A DNA stretch of 64,000 nucleotides from Mytilisepta virgata (lineage: Eukaryota > Mollusca > Bivalvia > Mytilida > Mytilidae): the NCBI GenBank assembly GCA_028015205.1, contig CM051514.1:744001-808000 (forward strand), written 5' to 3'. Numbering within the stretch: position 1 is the first letter of the stretch; the number at the start of each line of letters is the position of its first letter. Positions 43,309 through 54,049 of the stretch are shown here, one piece after another. Both the position numbers and the translations under genes were made by a program. The notes under the pieces are model-generated. The model did not search any database and was not told where the DNA came from. It saw nothing but the letters and a program-made list of their open reading frames with translations.

Positions 43309-44235
43309 CAACATACCCCTGTCTGAGCAACTTTTCTGTCAGGAGCCGAGCTCTGTCCAGGGAATCAATGTATATGTCACAAGCTCTGGAATAAGGGGTG
43401 AGTTGTGAAATATAAACTACATACGCCGGCTCTTCTGGAATATTGTCGCTCAGAAATGGGAAGTTGACGATTGGAAAGTCAAAATCATCCCGTTTGTCGT
43501 AAAGTTTTGTAATCACCCTTCCTCTGGTGTCAATTTCGAGTTGAAGGTCAAGATAAGATGTAGACTTGGAATGTCTGTGGTATCCTTAATTTCGAGCTCA
43601 TTGGGATAGATGAAATGACTTAATAAATTCCCAAAACGTGAATTGTTGAGTGATAAAACATCATCTATGTAGCGGAAGCTAAAATTAAAGGTACGGGCTA
43701 ACTTCTTCTGTTTTTCTTTAAAAAGCCCGTCAAGGAAGTCTGCCTCACATGAGTAAGGGAACAAGTCGGCCAGGAGTGGCGCACAATGGAATTAGTCTGT
43801 TGGAAAACACGTCCACCAAATTGAACAAATATGTTGTTGATCAAGAATTCAATCATCAGGACACTTTCGTCCTCTGTATGTTTTTTTTTTGTTAGATTTA
43901 CGGTGGTTTGTAACAAAGTATGATTTATCTCTATCAATGACAAGGTATGTGTATCTGCTGTTGCCATTTTTATTTTGAAAGCATCTTCTCATTCAGTTGT
44001 GAATGAGGAATGGTGGTAGAGAAATCAAATGTTTTTTATGCTGTTACAGATTGAAATGGACCTATATCGTAAAATATTCTTTAAATCTTTGGATTCTTTA
44101 ATATCCACATTTGATTGAAACCACCTCTTGAATAGCTTGTCTCACAATACCTTTGTAGTTTTGACAGCTGTTAAAATAGAAGTTAGAAGTTGGGACAATG
44201 GTTTGGTGGAACAACTGGGACCTGTTGTGTTCATG
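43309..44235 (-). pseudogene. Older Penelope-like RT, split by the SINE
   Basis: Minus-strand remnants in order: CSTKPLSQLLTSILTAV (about 44200), NQMWILKN (about 44110), FSTTIPHSQL (about 44010), VQFGGRVFQQTNSI, FSFRYIDDVLSLNN, TKLYDKRDDFDFPIVNFPF and LLRQGYV at the SINE border. The C-terminal codons continue at 24774-24540. It is diverged from the young PLE family and full of frameshifts. Confidence 0.88.
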
Positions 44236-46640
44236 TTTGTGTTTTTGTACTCTCTTATGTTATTTTTTGTCCGGAGTTCTATCAGTTTTGTTTCTTTGAT
44301 TGATTGATATGTCACTGTTGACCTTTCCTGTTATCCATGTTGTTGTTTTTTTTCTAACTGATCTGAAGATATATGAGGGGAAGAAGACTTGTACATGTCG
44401 GATTACTCCGGATAGATGGAATATGGAGAATCTCTTGAGACTGATGAACTGAGAAAGAAGATCCTGTCTCAGAGGAAGAACTAAAGGCCTGGCAAAAGAC
44501 AGGCGCAACGGATCTGTGAACCATGCTAGTTTTGATTTTGCAGCTCTCTCTTTTTGAGAACAGGATTGAGGAATCTGAACATAGGGAATGAGTAAGCGAA
44601 CGCTCGTTGCCAGGACAAAGTCTTGGCATCCAATGAGTAGGCCATGGGCCACAGAATTCGGAAATTCGAAGACTGAGATCGCCTTAATATCTGCCAGAAT
44701 GCATGTCTTATTACCCAATGAATATGGAGCTGAGAAGAAAGAATGAGAATGTCCCAGTAAGTCCGAGGACAAAAACCACAACCGTGAACACCAAAATGAC
44801 AACAAATGACAAAGTAACAAATACCAAAACGAAACCAAAATTACACACAGAAACTTGCAGCATGAACCCCACCAAAAACTGGGGGTTTCGCCCTGATTTT
44901 CCACGTAAGACACTACTGTTGCTAGAACAATTGACTTTTTTGACAGAAACTCCTTGAAATGCAGAACTGCTAGAAAAACAGCTTTTAATTTCCAGGAATC
45001 TGAGATTCCCAATTTTGTGAGGTTGGGATCCAATGCTCGAACATGTGAATCTATAGAGGACGAATATGAGGACGTCCCGGAGATACCACTGACATCTTCT
45101 TGAGAATTCACTACGCCTAGCAACCGTGAAAGCCGAGCTGAAGTTCGTTCCGTCAGAATGACCTAACATAGCGACAAGAATTTTTCCTCTGGAGGAAGCA
45201 GGAGATCTGTACTGTAGCATGTGTAATGTTCCCCCAGAAAGTCAGAAATCCTAGCCAAAGTAGCTTTATGACTACCTGCATGAGTATGAGACCTGAAGAT
45301 CTGGATTAAAAAGTGAATCGTCCGGATAAGGATTAATTTGAATAGGTACGTTGTAAAGGTTATCCACAACTGTCTAAAAAAGTTTGGTGAAGACTAAAGG
45401 AGCTATAGCTAGCCCAAAAGGCAGAGCTCTGAACTGATGAACCTTTCTGTCCCAGACAAAACGAAGATACCTTCTGTAAAAAGGGTCTTCTGGACAGTTG
45501 AAATAGGCATCTGCTAGACTCAAGGAAGTTTTCCACATGCCTTGAAAATACAAGCTCTTATGGAGCGGTAAGTCTCCATTTTGAAATGTGGAATCACTGA
45601 AAACGTATTGAGGACACACAGTTCCTTAACAGTTCTCATATCCCCTGTTTTCTTGGGCACCAAAAAAATTTGGGAATAAAAACCTAGTTCCAGGGCAGAG
45701 GTAGGGACTAGTTCTACTACAGATTTCTGCAAATGAGTAGACACCTCTGTTACCAGAAGAGAAACCTTCCGAGTATCCGAAGGAACTGCAAATCTAGTAG
45801 CCCCAATTCCCCCTCCTTTCCACAGAACCCAAGAATTAGTGGTCTCTTTTCCCACTGATCAACAAAGTGTTAACTTCAACTACTGGAATATTAGGAAGTG
45901 AAACAGGAAATACCCCTTCAACAGAAAGTGTCGATAGATAACGAGGGCTCAACATGCTAGCCTCAAGAAGAGAACTTATTACTACCCTTAGAGTAGGTTT
46001 TAGACGTAGGAAAAAGAAGCAGTAGCATTGCTGCGACAAACAACCGTCTTCATTTTAGAAGCAATGTGGATTGAGAAAAACAAGAGGCAGAAATAGTCTT
46101 CTTGTCATCATTTAGCCTAAAATTGACTAACAGATCGTAGGAACTTACTTACCCCCCCCCCCCCCCCCCACCCCGAACCTTCTCCAGAGAAAGACCAAAA
46201 ATATTATCCGTTAAGGGGGGTCTCAGTAAAGAGTCTTTTAATTCATCGACAAAGAATATTTGTCCACATCTCAGATCTTTTGGCTACAAAAGAATTAGCC
46301 CAAGCACCTAAGACCAGAGCAAGGAAGGCACCTACAGATTATCTAGCTGAACGAGAAAGGATTTGATTTCAGAAATGAGATCCTCTTCTAACCACTGAGG
46401 CGACGAACCAGTTGCAGAAAGATTGTGTTCTGTGGTTCCGAGAACATGGACGGAGTTCCAACTTAGACCCCAAAAAATGAGAAAGATTAAGACCAGCAAC
46501 AGGTTTAGAACATATTAAGTTTGGCATGGCCTTATCACAATTTTGAACAACCCTACCAAGAGTGGAATTGGAAATCTCTAAATTCTTAACCAAGAAAATC
46601 CCTGGGAGGCGGAAGGCTCAAACCGGAAAACGTGGAAACT
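44236..46640 (-). pseudogene. DIRS-like retrotransposon pol, decayed
   Basis: RT blocks on the minus strand: GFYSQIFLVPKKTGDM (about 45670), VIPHFKMETYRSIRA (about 45590), LADAYFNCPEDPFYRRYLRF (about 45490), FRALPFGLAIAPLVFTKLF (about 45400) and YPDD (about 45325). An RNase H-like block SWKLKAVFLAVLHFKEFLSKK follows (about 44970), and LPLRQDLLSQ near 44460. This pattern is typical of DIRS/Ngaro elements. Upstream ORFs (45836-46039, 46369-46593) may be gag remnants. No tyrosine recombinase or characteristic repeats were identified. A C18 run lies at 46150-46169. Confidence 0.75.
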
Positions 46641-47511
46641 GATAACTGGTTCTTCAAAGAGTCATTAATGACTGGCGGGTGAAGGATCCACAATCAGAAG
46701 CCAAACCAATAAAAATCTTCAAAGTTTAAAACCAACTTCTTCCGTTTAGAAGGAGAAGCAAAGGGAACTTCAGCAACCTACCGCATGATTTCAAGAATAC
46801 AATTTGGACTGAAGAGACTCCTTGAGCAGCAAAGTGGTGCTGGTATCTGAAGCGTCGGCTTCAGTGCCAAAACTGCCATCGGAATTTTGATTAGGAACAG
46901 ACGAAGTAGATTTCTTCTTTCTGGAGTCAGAAGAAAACTCGGTTTCCTCATCCTTGAGGAACTATTTCTTGAATACCAGGACCTACTGACAAATGTTTGT
47001 CCTCAGAAGAAGGGAAATGAACACTATCAGAAACACCTAGCGTAGATCAAACACAAGGTATCCAACTAAATGTGAGGGGCAAATATAGGTCACGTGGTGT
47101 TTCCTTGAGCGAGCAAAGCGCGCTCTTAAGTGTATCAAATTTCGGATATATATGTGTATATAAGATAAGGGCCAAGTATTCTACTATTGTAAAAGTTTCG
47201 GCAAGATGGCGGCTGTCCATCGTAACTCCTCTGCCATTCTACAGTAGGGGCCGTGAAAATGTCTGATAAGTTACGATTGGTAAAACAGGAAATTATCACC
47301 AAACGCATGCCCCATGAAATCATTAGTTCATTCGTCCCTTTATTTCTCGGACCCATTTTGGTATTTACGTCCGATTTAATTTTTCAACGTAATTCGATAA
47401 ATCTAAATACCAAAATCCAAAGAAGGGACAAGCCTCGCTCGCTCCTGTCTCATATTAAGACAACGTTTTCCTGATGTTTAACTGACCTTTCAGTGCCTAT
47501 CGACTTCTTTC
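46641..47511. other. No identified gene
   Basis: Possibly 5' sequence of the DIRS-like element. Around 47080-47240 there is a promoter-like stretch (gtgtatataagataagg) followed by 'aagatggcggctgtcc' (YY1-like). ORF 47253-47474 (MSDKLRLVKQEIITKRMP..., 73 codons) begins soon after it and might be a real short exon; no family recognised. Confidence 0.35.
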
Positions 47512-47747
47512 AAACTACATTGTACTTCCGGTCTGTTCTGTTTCTTCTTTTATGTATCTTCCTTCTGTTAATAGGAGCACATCAAGATTTGATACGCACG
47601 TTCTCGTTGGCTAATTGTTTTTTATCTCCGTAATTGAAGAGCAACTAGCCAATGAGAGCACGTGTATCAAACCTTGATATGCTTCTTTAAACAGGAAGAA
47701 GATACATAAAAGAAGAAATAGAACACACCGGAAGTACAATGTAGTTT
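47512..47747. mobile_element. Large palindrome, 106-bp arms
   Basis: Arms 47512-47617 and 47642-47747 are inverted repeats (aaactacattgtacttccgg ... ggctaattg against caactagcc ... gtagttt) with a 24-bp spacer. Weak pairing extends outward (cgacttctttcaa / tttgaaagaagttg). This is typical of foldback MITE-like elements. No ORF. Confidence 0.8.
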
Positions 47748-48176
47748 ACTCGTTCTATTTTTGAAAGAAGTTGAAGCTGAAGAGGGGGAGGCGTTCCGGA
47801 TGCCCCCTTTTGGATCCGCCCTATAGTGTTTAATACTGTGATTAGTATTACAACTAGACATGAACTTGTGTATAAAACATGTAAGTATTTATTACACAAA
47901 AAAGCTATAAAAGGACATGAATATGTCAGCACTGGTCATTTCAGTCTGCTTGCATTGCCTCTTCCAGAAGTTCGGCTGTTTTGGTCGTACGTGCTGTGTA
48001 CTTCAACAATAGGAAAGACGACCGCTTAATTACCACTAGTGAATATCAAAGTACATGTAGCTTTTTTAAACAACTGTTAAATGTTAATAAAAAAATCAGA
48101 CGTAAATATTAATTAAAGTCAATTCAAACTGAACAACTTATTTTTAATTTTATACTGTTAATTAATTATAAAACAA

Positions 48177-48419
48177 TTATTTATTTTTTATCAACATTTT
48201 TGGTTTTTCAAAAGGCGAATAATTATTTATAATTGGTTGTATTTCAATGATGTTATTGAAGTAATCTTGCCTTAACATGTCATATTTCGGACAATTGAAG
48301 AAGAAATGTATTTCATCCTCTGTCTCATTTAAATTACATTTTTGACATATTCTGTTTTCTCTTTTGATGTTTTTATACCGTCCTCTTTCAATTTCTAAAA
48401 CGTGGTCACTAACTCTCAT
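48177..48419 (-). pseudogene. LINE reverse transcriptase C-terminal zinc finger fragment
   Basis: 80 codons: MRVSDHVLEIERGRYKNI, then RICQKCNLNETEDEIHFFFNCPKY, the CxxC...HxxxxC zinc finger at the end of many non-LTR retrotransposon ORF2 proteins. No RT core is present; it is a 5'-truncated remnant. Confidence 0.75.
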
Positions 48420-50370
48420 ATTTATAAGTTTTTTTTTTCTATTTTCAAAGTTTGTTTGACGTAAAAAAAATTTCAGTTTGATATTGAGTTTTTATTTTAC
48501 TGTAGAAGTATATTTTACTACCTTCTTTCACTGTTTTAATTTTTTAAAGAACACACTTTCATAATTATTTCTTAGTTTCTGTTTCAAAGTTTTAGTTACA
48601 TTAAATTTCTCTTTTTGGCAGTTTATTACTTGCAATTGGTTTTGATCAATGTCATTAGAAGTGCATATATTATCAACAAATGAAACCAGGAGCAAGTTCC
48701 AGCTTAGTGAAGGGACTTAGATAATAAGAATGCATCATCTAGTAAGGGATTATTGTTTCCATTTACACATCTGCATAAGTATTTCAAGGATTGCAATAAT
48801 AAAGAGAACAATTAAAAGACATGTCTATTTAACAAAAAATCTTACTTCACATATGAACAGAATTATTATGGCATATGCCAAATTTGTTAAAAATCCCCTA
48901 AATTGTTCAATTTTAAGATCAGGCTTTCAGCTATTTGACTCCATAAAATGCGGACCTTGCACGAATCCATTTCATCATTAATACTAAAGGAAGAGACCGT
49001 TTTCTTTAAGCGGTAAAAACTCTGAAACCATAAAATGTTGGAAATGTTTGAGATATAACATATAATAGTGACATTCAGTAGTTCCCAAGTTTGCCCTCAG
49101 AAGAATTTCTTTTTCTTACGAAACTGAGTTTTGTGTGAAAATGTTCTAAAAATACCCCATCATTGGGAAGAGTATTATTCGCATGATTAATATTTTATTA
49201 TCTCCCCTTTTAAAATAACATTTTTGCTAAAGTTAATTTCATTTTTGTGATAGTATCTATTTTAGTAACATTTAACATTCTATAAAACGGGAATAATTAT
49301 TTAACGTACAAAAAAAAAAAATATTATGATTAGATATTCGGTTTAACATAAATATTTTGCAAAAGATATAGTTATATGGTACCATGATTTATGATTAGTA
49401 TATTTGATTTAAAGCCTATTGTTCACATGTGTTCGATACTGATAGGAATGAAATCTGTTCAGATCACACTTTCTCCATTTGGTTTGGGGATTGCCTATTT
49501 GAATACTTTACGAAATGCAAAGCGAAGTTCCCCCCCTAGAAGGTTCGGATTAAATTTTTGAAGTTTCATCGAAGATTTCAGTTTCTAAACTAAAATGGAG
49601 ACTACGTTTATTTCCGCGTAATGTCTTTACAACCAAGTGTGTTTTTTTTTATAGAATTAATATTTCTGGGGTCATTTTTACTTTGCCAGTGTTGTTTTTC
49701 CCAAATTATAATTATTTTTTATATAAAACTATTACTTTTTTGTAAGGAATTCCTATTTATATTTTTAAATTAAATGTTTCGAATCGTTGTTCTATGTTAA
49801 CATGGTTAATGAAATATGAAAACTTTAAATTTTATATAAACAGCTTGGAGTCCCAGTGGAACGAACTGCATACTGCATGTCTTAATTACTACTGTCCCTC
49901 AGTCTGTCCATTTGTTTGTAAATTAGTGGTTTATTGTGAAACTTTTATTTGAGGTTTGTCGGAATAGCAATTCTAGACATTTTAATACACAGCGGGGCTT
50001 GGAAACGCACAGCTGTCAGACCCTCCTGTTACATTTCCTTTTCGTACCAAATAAGTAACCCCGCCGTGAAACATTGAATAAAAATATTGTTTACACAGTA
50101 TTAATAGTAGGTAAAATAGATTTAAACATTTGAAAGCCCCCATTTTATTTGATCACCGTCACAGGAAACGCGTGATTCAGTCAATGTACATCTTTTAGCA
50201 TTTTAATGTGTAATTTACAACTCAACGCGTTTCCAAAAATCATATAGCGTGTAAACAATACGGATGGTACATAATAGGTTAGTCCAAATAATTAATCCGT
50301 CTTGGAAAATTTTTACTTGGACGTATATTCCATCGATGAGGGATCCAAAAAAAAAAAAGAAATAAAAAAT
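48420..50370. other. AT-rich sequence, nothing identified
   Basis: No exon, RNA gene or repeat boundary could be supported. The 83-codon ORF at 48730 has no recognisable domain. Confidence 0.55.
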
Positions 50371-50525
50371 AATGAGAAACCAGAGTGAGTTATCTTTTCC
50401 TAACCAATGTAGGTAAGGGAGATAATAAATTTGTCTCCCTTTTAGCCTCAGGAAAAGGGAGAGGATTTAATTATCTCCCTTACCTACATTGGTTAGGAAA
50501 AGATAACTCACTCTGGTTCCTCATT
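50371..50525. mobile_element. Palindromic MITE-like element, 56-bp arms
   Basis: Arms 50371-50426 and 50470-50525 pair at all but one position (aatgagaaaccagagtgag ... aagggagataat). The centre contains a second small hairpin (ctcccttttagcctcaggaaaagggag). Confidence 0.85.
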
Positions 50526-50639
50526 ATACCCTAGAGACGCCATTGATTATCTAGACAAATAAATAAATAATAGGTCCCGTTGTGTACAATGAACAATTAC
50601 AGTATGATAGTTTGTCATTTGTCTCCGTATGCGTGACCG

Positions 50640-50885
50640 GAACGGAAGTACCCGGAAGTGGTTTTCAACCGAGAGTGATGGTGTTTCCCGCCATTTTTCA
50701 TGATTTGTTTACGGAAGTGACGTCAGTCACATGCCGGGACCGGATGTGTCGTCTGCGCATGTGTGAAAGGACCCGGAAGTGGTTTGCGCGCACTCACAAC
50801 CGGAAATAGTGGAATTTCCCGCCATTTGTTATTATTTTTTAACGGAAGTGATGTCAGTCACATGCTGGGACCCGGATGGGCCATG
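50640..50885. promoter_or_regulatory. Duplicated promoter-like segment
   Basis: A unit of about 120 bp occurs twice (from about 50650 and about 50770). Each holds cccggaagtggttt (ETS-type), tttcccgcc (E2F-type) and aacggaagtgacgtcagtcac or its tgatgtca variant (ETS plus CRE). Between them is ctgcgcatgtg (NRF-1-like). Such clusters mark housekeeping or TE promoters; no linked ORF was identified. Confidence 0.45.
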
Positions 50886-51239
50886 CCTGACCAGAATTTA
50901 GATTGGATTATCTCCCCTTTTTCCGTGCTTCTCGGTCGTCTCTTGGTCTTTAATCAATCTGTATAGAGTAAGGGTCTGGCATCGAGTCTCTATGGACTGA
51001 TACACTAACAGTTATGTCGAAGTCCGAGAGTAATCGAAGTACAGAGAGGTGATTGGATTATCTCCCCTTATCCCGCACTTTTTCCCACGGGTGATGTTTT
51101 CTGTGAGGACCAAAGGTAGGATTGGATAATGTCCCCTTACTTCCAAGCGATGCTGTCACCTTTAGATCAATGGAGGGGTGTTCTTAGCAACCGCCATAGC
51201 AACGGCGGTCCATTTCAATGCTCTATGATGCACTTCGTT

Positions 51240-52560
51240 TCTCTTCTCTTGCTCCATGCCGCTCTTTGCTGCTCGTCGCTGTTCATCGCTACTTATGACC
51301 TTACTCGCGTGCTCATTTCAGTTTTTTGGAGTTACTTGTCACTGTTTCCGCTGCTGCTGCTGCTCCCGGTGAATGTTGCTGTTCGTCATCGCTGCTCTTC
51401 TCTTGCTCGTCGCTGTTTTTCTCTTGCTCTTTGCTGTTGATCGCTGTTTTTCTCTTGCTTTTTGCTGCTTGTCGCTGTTTTTCTCTTGCTCTTCTCTTGC
51501 TCATCGCTGTTTTTCTCTTGCTCTTTGCTGCTGATCGCTGTTTTTCTCTTGCTCTTTGCTGCTGATCGCTGTTTTTCTCTTGCTCTTCTCTTGCTGATCG
51601 CTGTTTTTCTCTTGCTCTTTGCTGCTGATCGCTGTTTTTCTCTTGCTCATTGCTGCTCATCGCTGTTTTTCTCTTGCTCTTTGCTGCTCATCGCTAATCA
51701 TGACTATACTCGCGTGCTCATTTCTTTTTTTTTGTCCTACTTGTCGCTGTTTTCGCTGCTGCTGCTGCTCCTGCTGCTTGTTGTTCGTCATCGCTGTTCT
51801 TCTCTTGCTCTTTGCTGTTCATCGCTAATCATGACCTTACTCGCGTGCTCATTTCGGTTTTTTGGTGCTACTTGTCGGTGTTTTCGCTACTGCTGTTGCT
51901 CCTGCTGCTTGTTGCTGTTCGTCTTCGCTGCTCTTCTCTTGCTTATCGCTGTTTTTCTCTTGCTCTTTGCTGTTCATCGCTACTGATGACCTTACTCGTG
52001 TGCTCGTTTAGGTTTTTTTTGGTGCTACTTGTCGCTGTTTTCGATGCTGCTCTGCTCCTGCTGCTTGTTGTTTTTCGTCATCGCTGTTCTTCTCTTGCTC
52101 TTCGCTGTTTTTCTCTTCTTCTTTGCTGTTCATCGCTACTCATGACCTTACTCGTGTGCTCATTTCGGTTTTTTGGTGCTACTTGTCGCTGTTTTCTCTG
52201 CTGCTGTTGCTCCTGCTGCTTGTTGCTGTTCGTCATCGCTGATCTTCACTTGCTCATCGCTATTTATCTCTTGCTCTTTGCTGTTAATCGCTATTTTTCT
52301 CTTGCTCTTTGCTGCTCATCGCTACTCCTGACCTTACTCGCGTGCTCATTTCGGTTTTCTGGGGCTATTTGTTGCTGTATTCGCTGCTGCTGCTCCTGCT
52401 GCTAGTTGCTGTTCGTCATCGCTCCTCTTCTCTTGCTCATCGCTGTTTTTCTCTTGGTCTTTGCTGTTCATCGCTAATCATGACTATACTCACGTGCTCA
52501 TTTCAGTTTTGGGGCTATTTGTCGCTGTTTTCGCTGTTGCTGTTAGTGATGGTCTATCAT
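51240..52560. repeat. Compound minisatellite, 31-bp units in larger repeats
   Basis: The basic unit is tcgctgtttttctcttgctc followed by tttgctgctga (31 bp, for example 51504, 51535, 51566). A higher-order unit of about 130-190 bp with 'catgac.ttactcgcgtgctcatttc' and 'cctgctgcttgttgctgttcgtcatcgc' recurs about seven times (near 51296, 51700, 51830, 51983, 52140, 52328 and 52487). The long Leu/Ser/Cys ORFs are low-complexity artefacts. Confidence 0.93.
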
Positions 52561-52814
52561 AAGATAGGCTGCATTAATACTCCTCAATTTTTTTAAGGTC
52601 ACTCTGCATTTGTTTAGGCTTGTAACTGGCTATATATATGTATAAACATATATAGACTGCATTACCCTCCTTCCCTTTTTTAATTTTTTTTTTATTTTTT
52701 AATTTTTAAAAAAAAAAATTCTGGTTTTATTTGTAATATGTTCCAATTCCTGCGTCACATAGAGTCATTGAAGTCTTCAGCTGTTGGTGGGTCGTAGTCG
52801 TTCAATACACGGTT

Positions 52815-53182
52815 AAGCCTCTGCATGGTGGACCCTAGGTCCCCGAGGGTATTCGCCAACCCAGTCGTCAGACTTGTCTGACATGATTATTCAGATTTGT
52901 TACAGAAATTACCAGTATTTAGCAAAATTCAAAAATAATAGAAATACTAAAGGTTCATTCCTTGTATTGCACATGGTAGATCTCCTTAGCTGAAATTTGG
53001 CTTCCTATTTCGGTATTTTTTGTTATGAGTACTTCTTGTTTAATAAAAGTTTGGTTTTTGGTCTTCCAAATGTTTCGGTTTTAATGCTGCTGATGAAAGG
53101 TAACTCCTTGAAATGCGTCGTATACAGCATAGTATAAATTTACCATATCTAATTTAGTATCTATGGATTGTTATTTTTTTAA
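52815..53182 (+). mobile_element. Retrozyme-like repeat, single unit
   Basis: About 368 bp homologous, in reverse orientation, to the 378-bp units at 2134-2746, including the stretch 'gtcgtcagacttgtctgacatgattatt'. It is a nearly full single unit and carries the best-preserved hammerhead motif. Confidence 0.7.
53084..53130 (+). ncRNA. Hammerhead ribozyme-like motif, copy 3 (best)
   Basis: Stem I ATGCTG (53084-53089) pairs with CAGCAT (53125-53130). CTGATGA is at 53090-53096, stem II AAGG/CCTT with loop TAACT at 53097-53109, GAA at 53110-53112, and stem III ATGC/GTAT with loop GTC at 53113-53123. The predicted cleavage follows A 53124. All invariant core positions of a type I hammerhead are satisfied. 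Activity is not shown. Confidence 0.7.
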
Positions 53183-53184
53183 CA

Positions 53185-53585
53185 TGTTTAAGCAGATCTT
53201 TTCGTTTTTCTACGGCATATTCCCATGATTCATTTGATATGTAGTCTTCCTCTTCTCTCAAGGGTTTAGCCGTTTTCTTGATCTTTCTATGTACGGGGTG
53301 TTTATTCATGTCTTGAGGCCAGGACATCAGTCCGAGGTAATGCTTTCGTATTTAGTCTCTGTATGTGTCAAACATGTCTCTATATGCTGCCAAGCGTGCC
53401 TTGTCTTCTTCCATTCCGGATTCGACTAGTTCGTTTACTTTCTGTGAGTATTCCGATTGATGTACTTGAAATGTACTATTCAAAATTACATCCCATGGAG
53501 ACTGTTCGCATTGCTTTTCGGAGTCTTTGTTGGACTCATGGTCACTACTTTGTTCCGATTCCTCGCTATCGGCTACCGTGTGCAT
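53185..53585 (-). pseudogene. Unrecognised acidic ORF with one stop
   Basis: ATG 53585 (MHTVADSEESEQSSDHESNK) to TAA 53352, 77 codons. Reading through the TAA the same frame stays open to about 53185 with IRKHYLGLMSWPQDMNKHPV and EEDYISNESWEYAVEKRKD, so the original protein was longer (about 134 codons). It resembles proteins I have seen repeatedly near bivalve mobile elements but I cannot name the family. Confidence 0.45.
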
Positions 53586-53737
53586 TCTTTTTGTTTCGCA
53601 CTAGGTAAAACCACTTCCGGTTCCGGTGAAGTCACAGTGACGTCATTTCCGGCTCCTACTCGCCCCTCCACCTCCTCAAATACTAATTTGCCTGTGCCCA
53701 TATACTACTCTCAAGTCTCTTTGAATGACTACGTTCG

Positions 53738-54046
53738 TCACTTGCATTCTAAACGGTCAACCAGATCTTGGCAATCGGACCTACGAAGAGCTTCAACAAA
53801 ATTGAAAAATGCACTGGGACCTCTTCTCATCAGTACCATTAACCGTTGTCGAGCTTTGTTTCTTTCTGTGTTTTGATACAGGATATCTTCCGTCAGTTCG
53901 TCGTTGAGAATACGTGATTGACTCAGGAAATTCACTACAGATTCGACGGGAGTTTCGGCTACTACTCTGACGAAATTCTTGGCCAGCTTTTTTTTATAGA
54001 GTGCGCCCATATTGAAAATTTGTGTTTCTATAAGTTCCTCATACAT
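53738..54046 (-). CDS. CARD-domain-like ORF, 102 aa
   Basis: ATG 54046 (MYEELIETQIFNMGALYKKK) to TGA 53738. The profile fits a caspase-recruitment domain: VVAETPVESVVNFLSQSRIL, LTEDILYQNTERNKARQRLM, MRRGPSAFFNFVEALR, CQDLVDRL, that is six short helices with the RRGPxAFxxFxEAL signature near the C-terminal end. In animals such domains sit in initiator caspases, IAPs and adaptors. It is one open frame; whether it is a first exon, a single-exon gene or a captured domain cannot be decided here. Confidence 0.65.
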   Translation of the reverse strand: MYEELIETQIFNMGALYKKKLAKNFVRVVAETPVESVVNFLSQSRILNDELTEDILYQNTERNKARQRLMVLMRRGPSAFFNFVEALRRSDCQDLVDRLECK

Positions 54047-54049
54047 ATG

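Noticed and set aside
43845..43880. CTGATGA and CGAAA words resembling a hammerhead
   Set aside because: They fall in PLE coding sequence (EDESVLMIEF), in the wrong order and without pairing stems.
44260..45123. 287-codon minus ORF as one protein
   Set aside because: Only parts match DIRS-type RNase H; the middle is in the wrong frame and rich in Cys/Trp/Phe, typical of a shifted frame.
51313..52596. Leu/Ser/Cys-rich ORFs up to 197 codons and a minus-strand Lys/Arg/Gln ORF
   Set aside because: Translation of the 31-bp minisatellite; no domain and period-driven.
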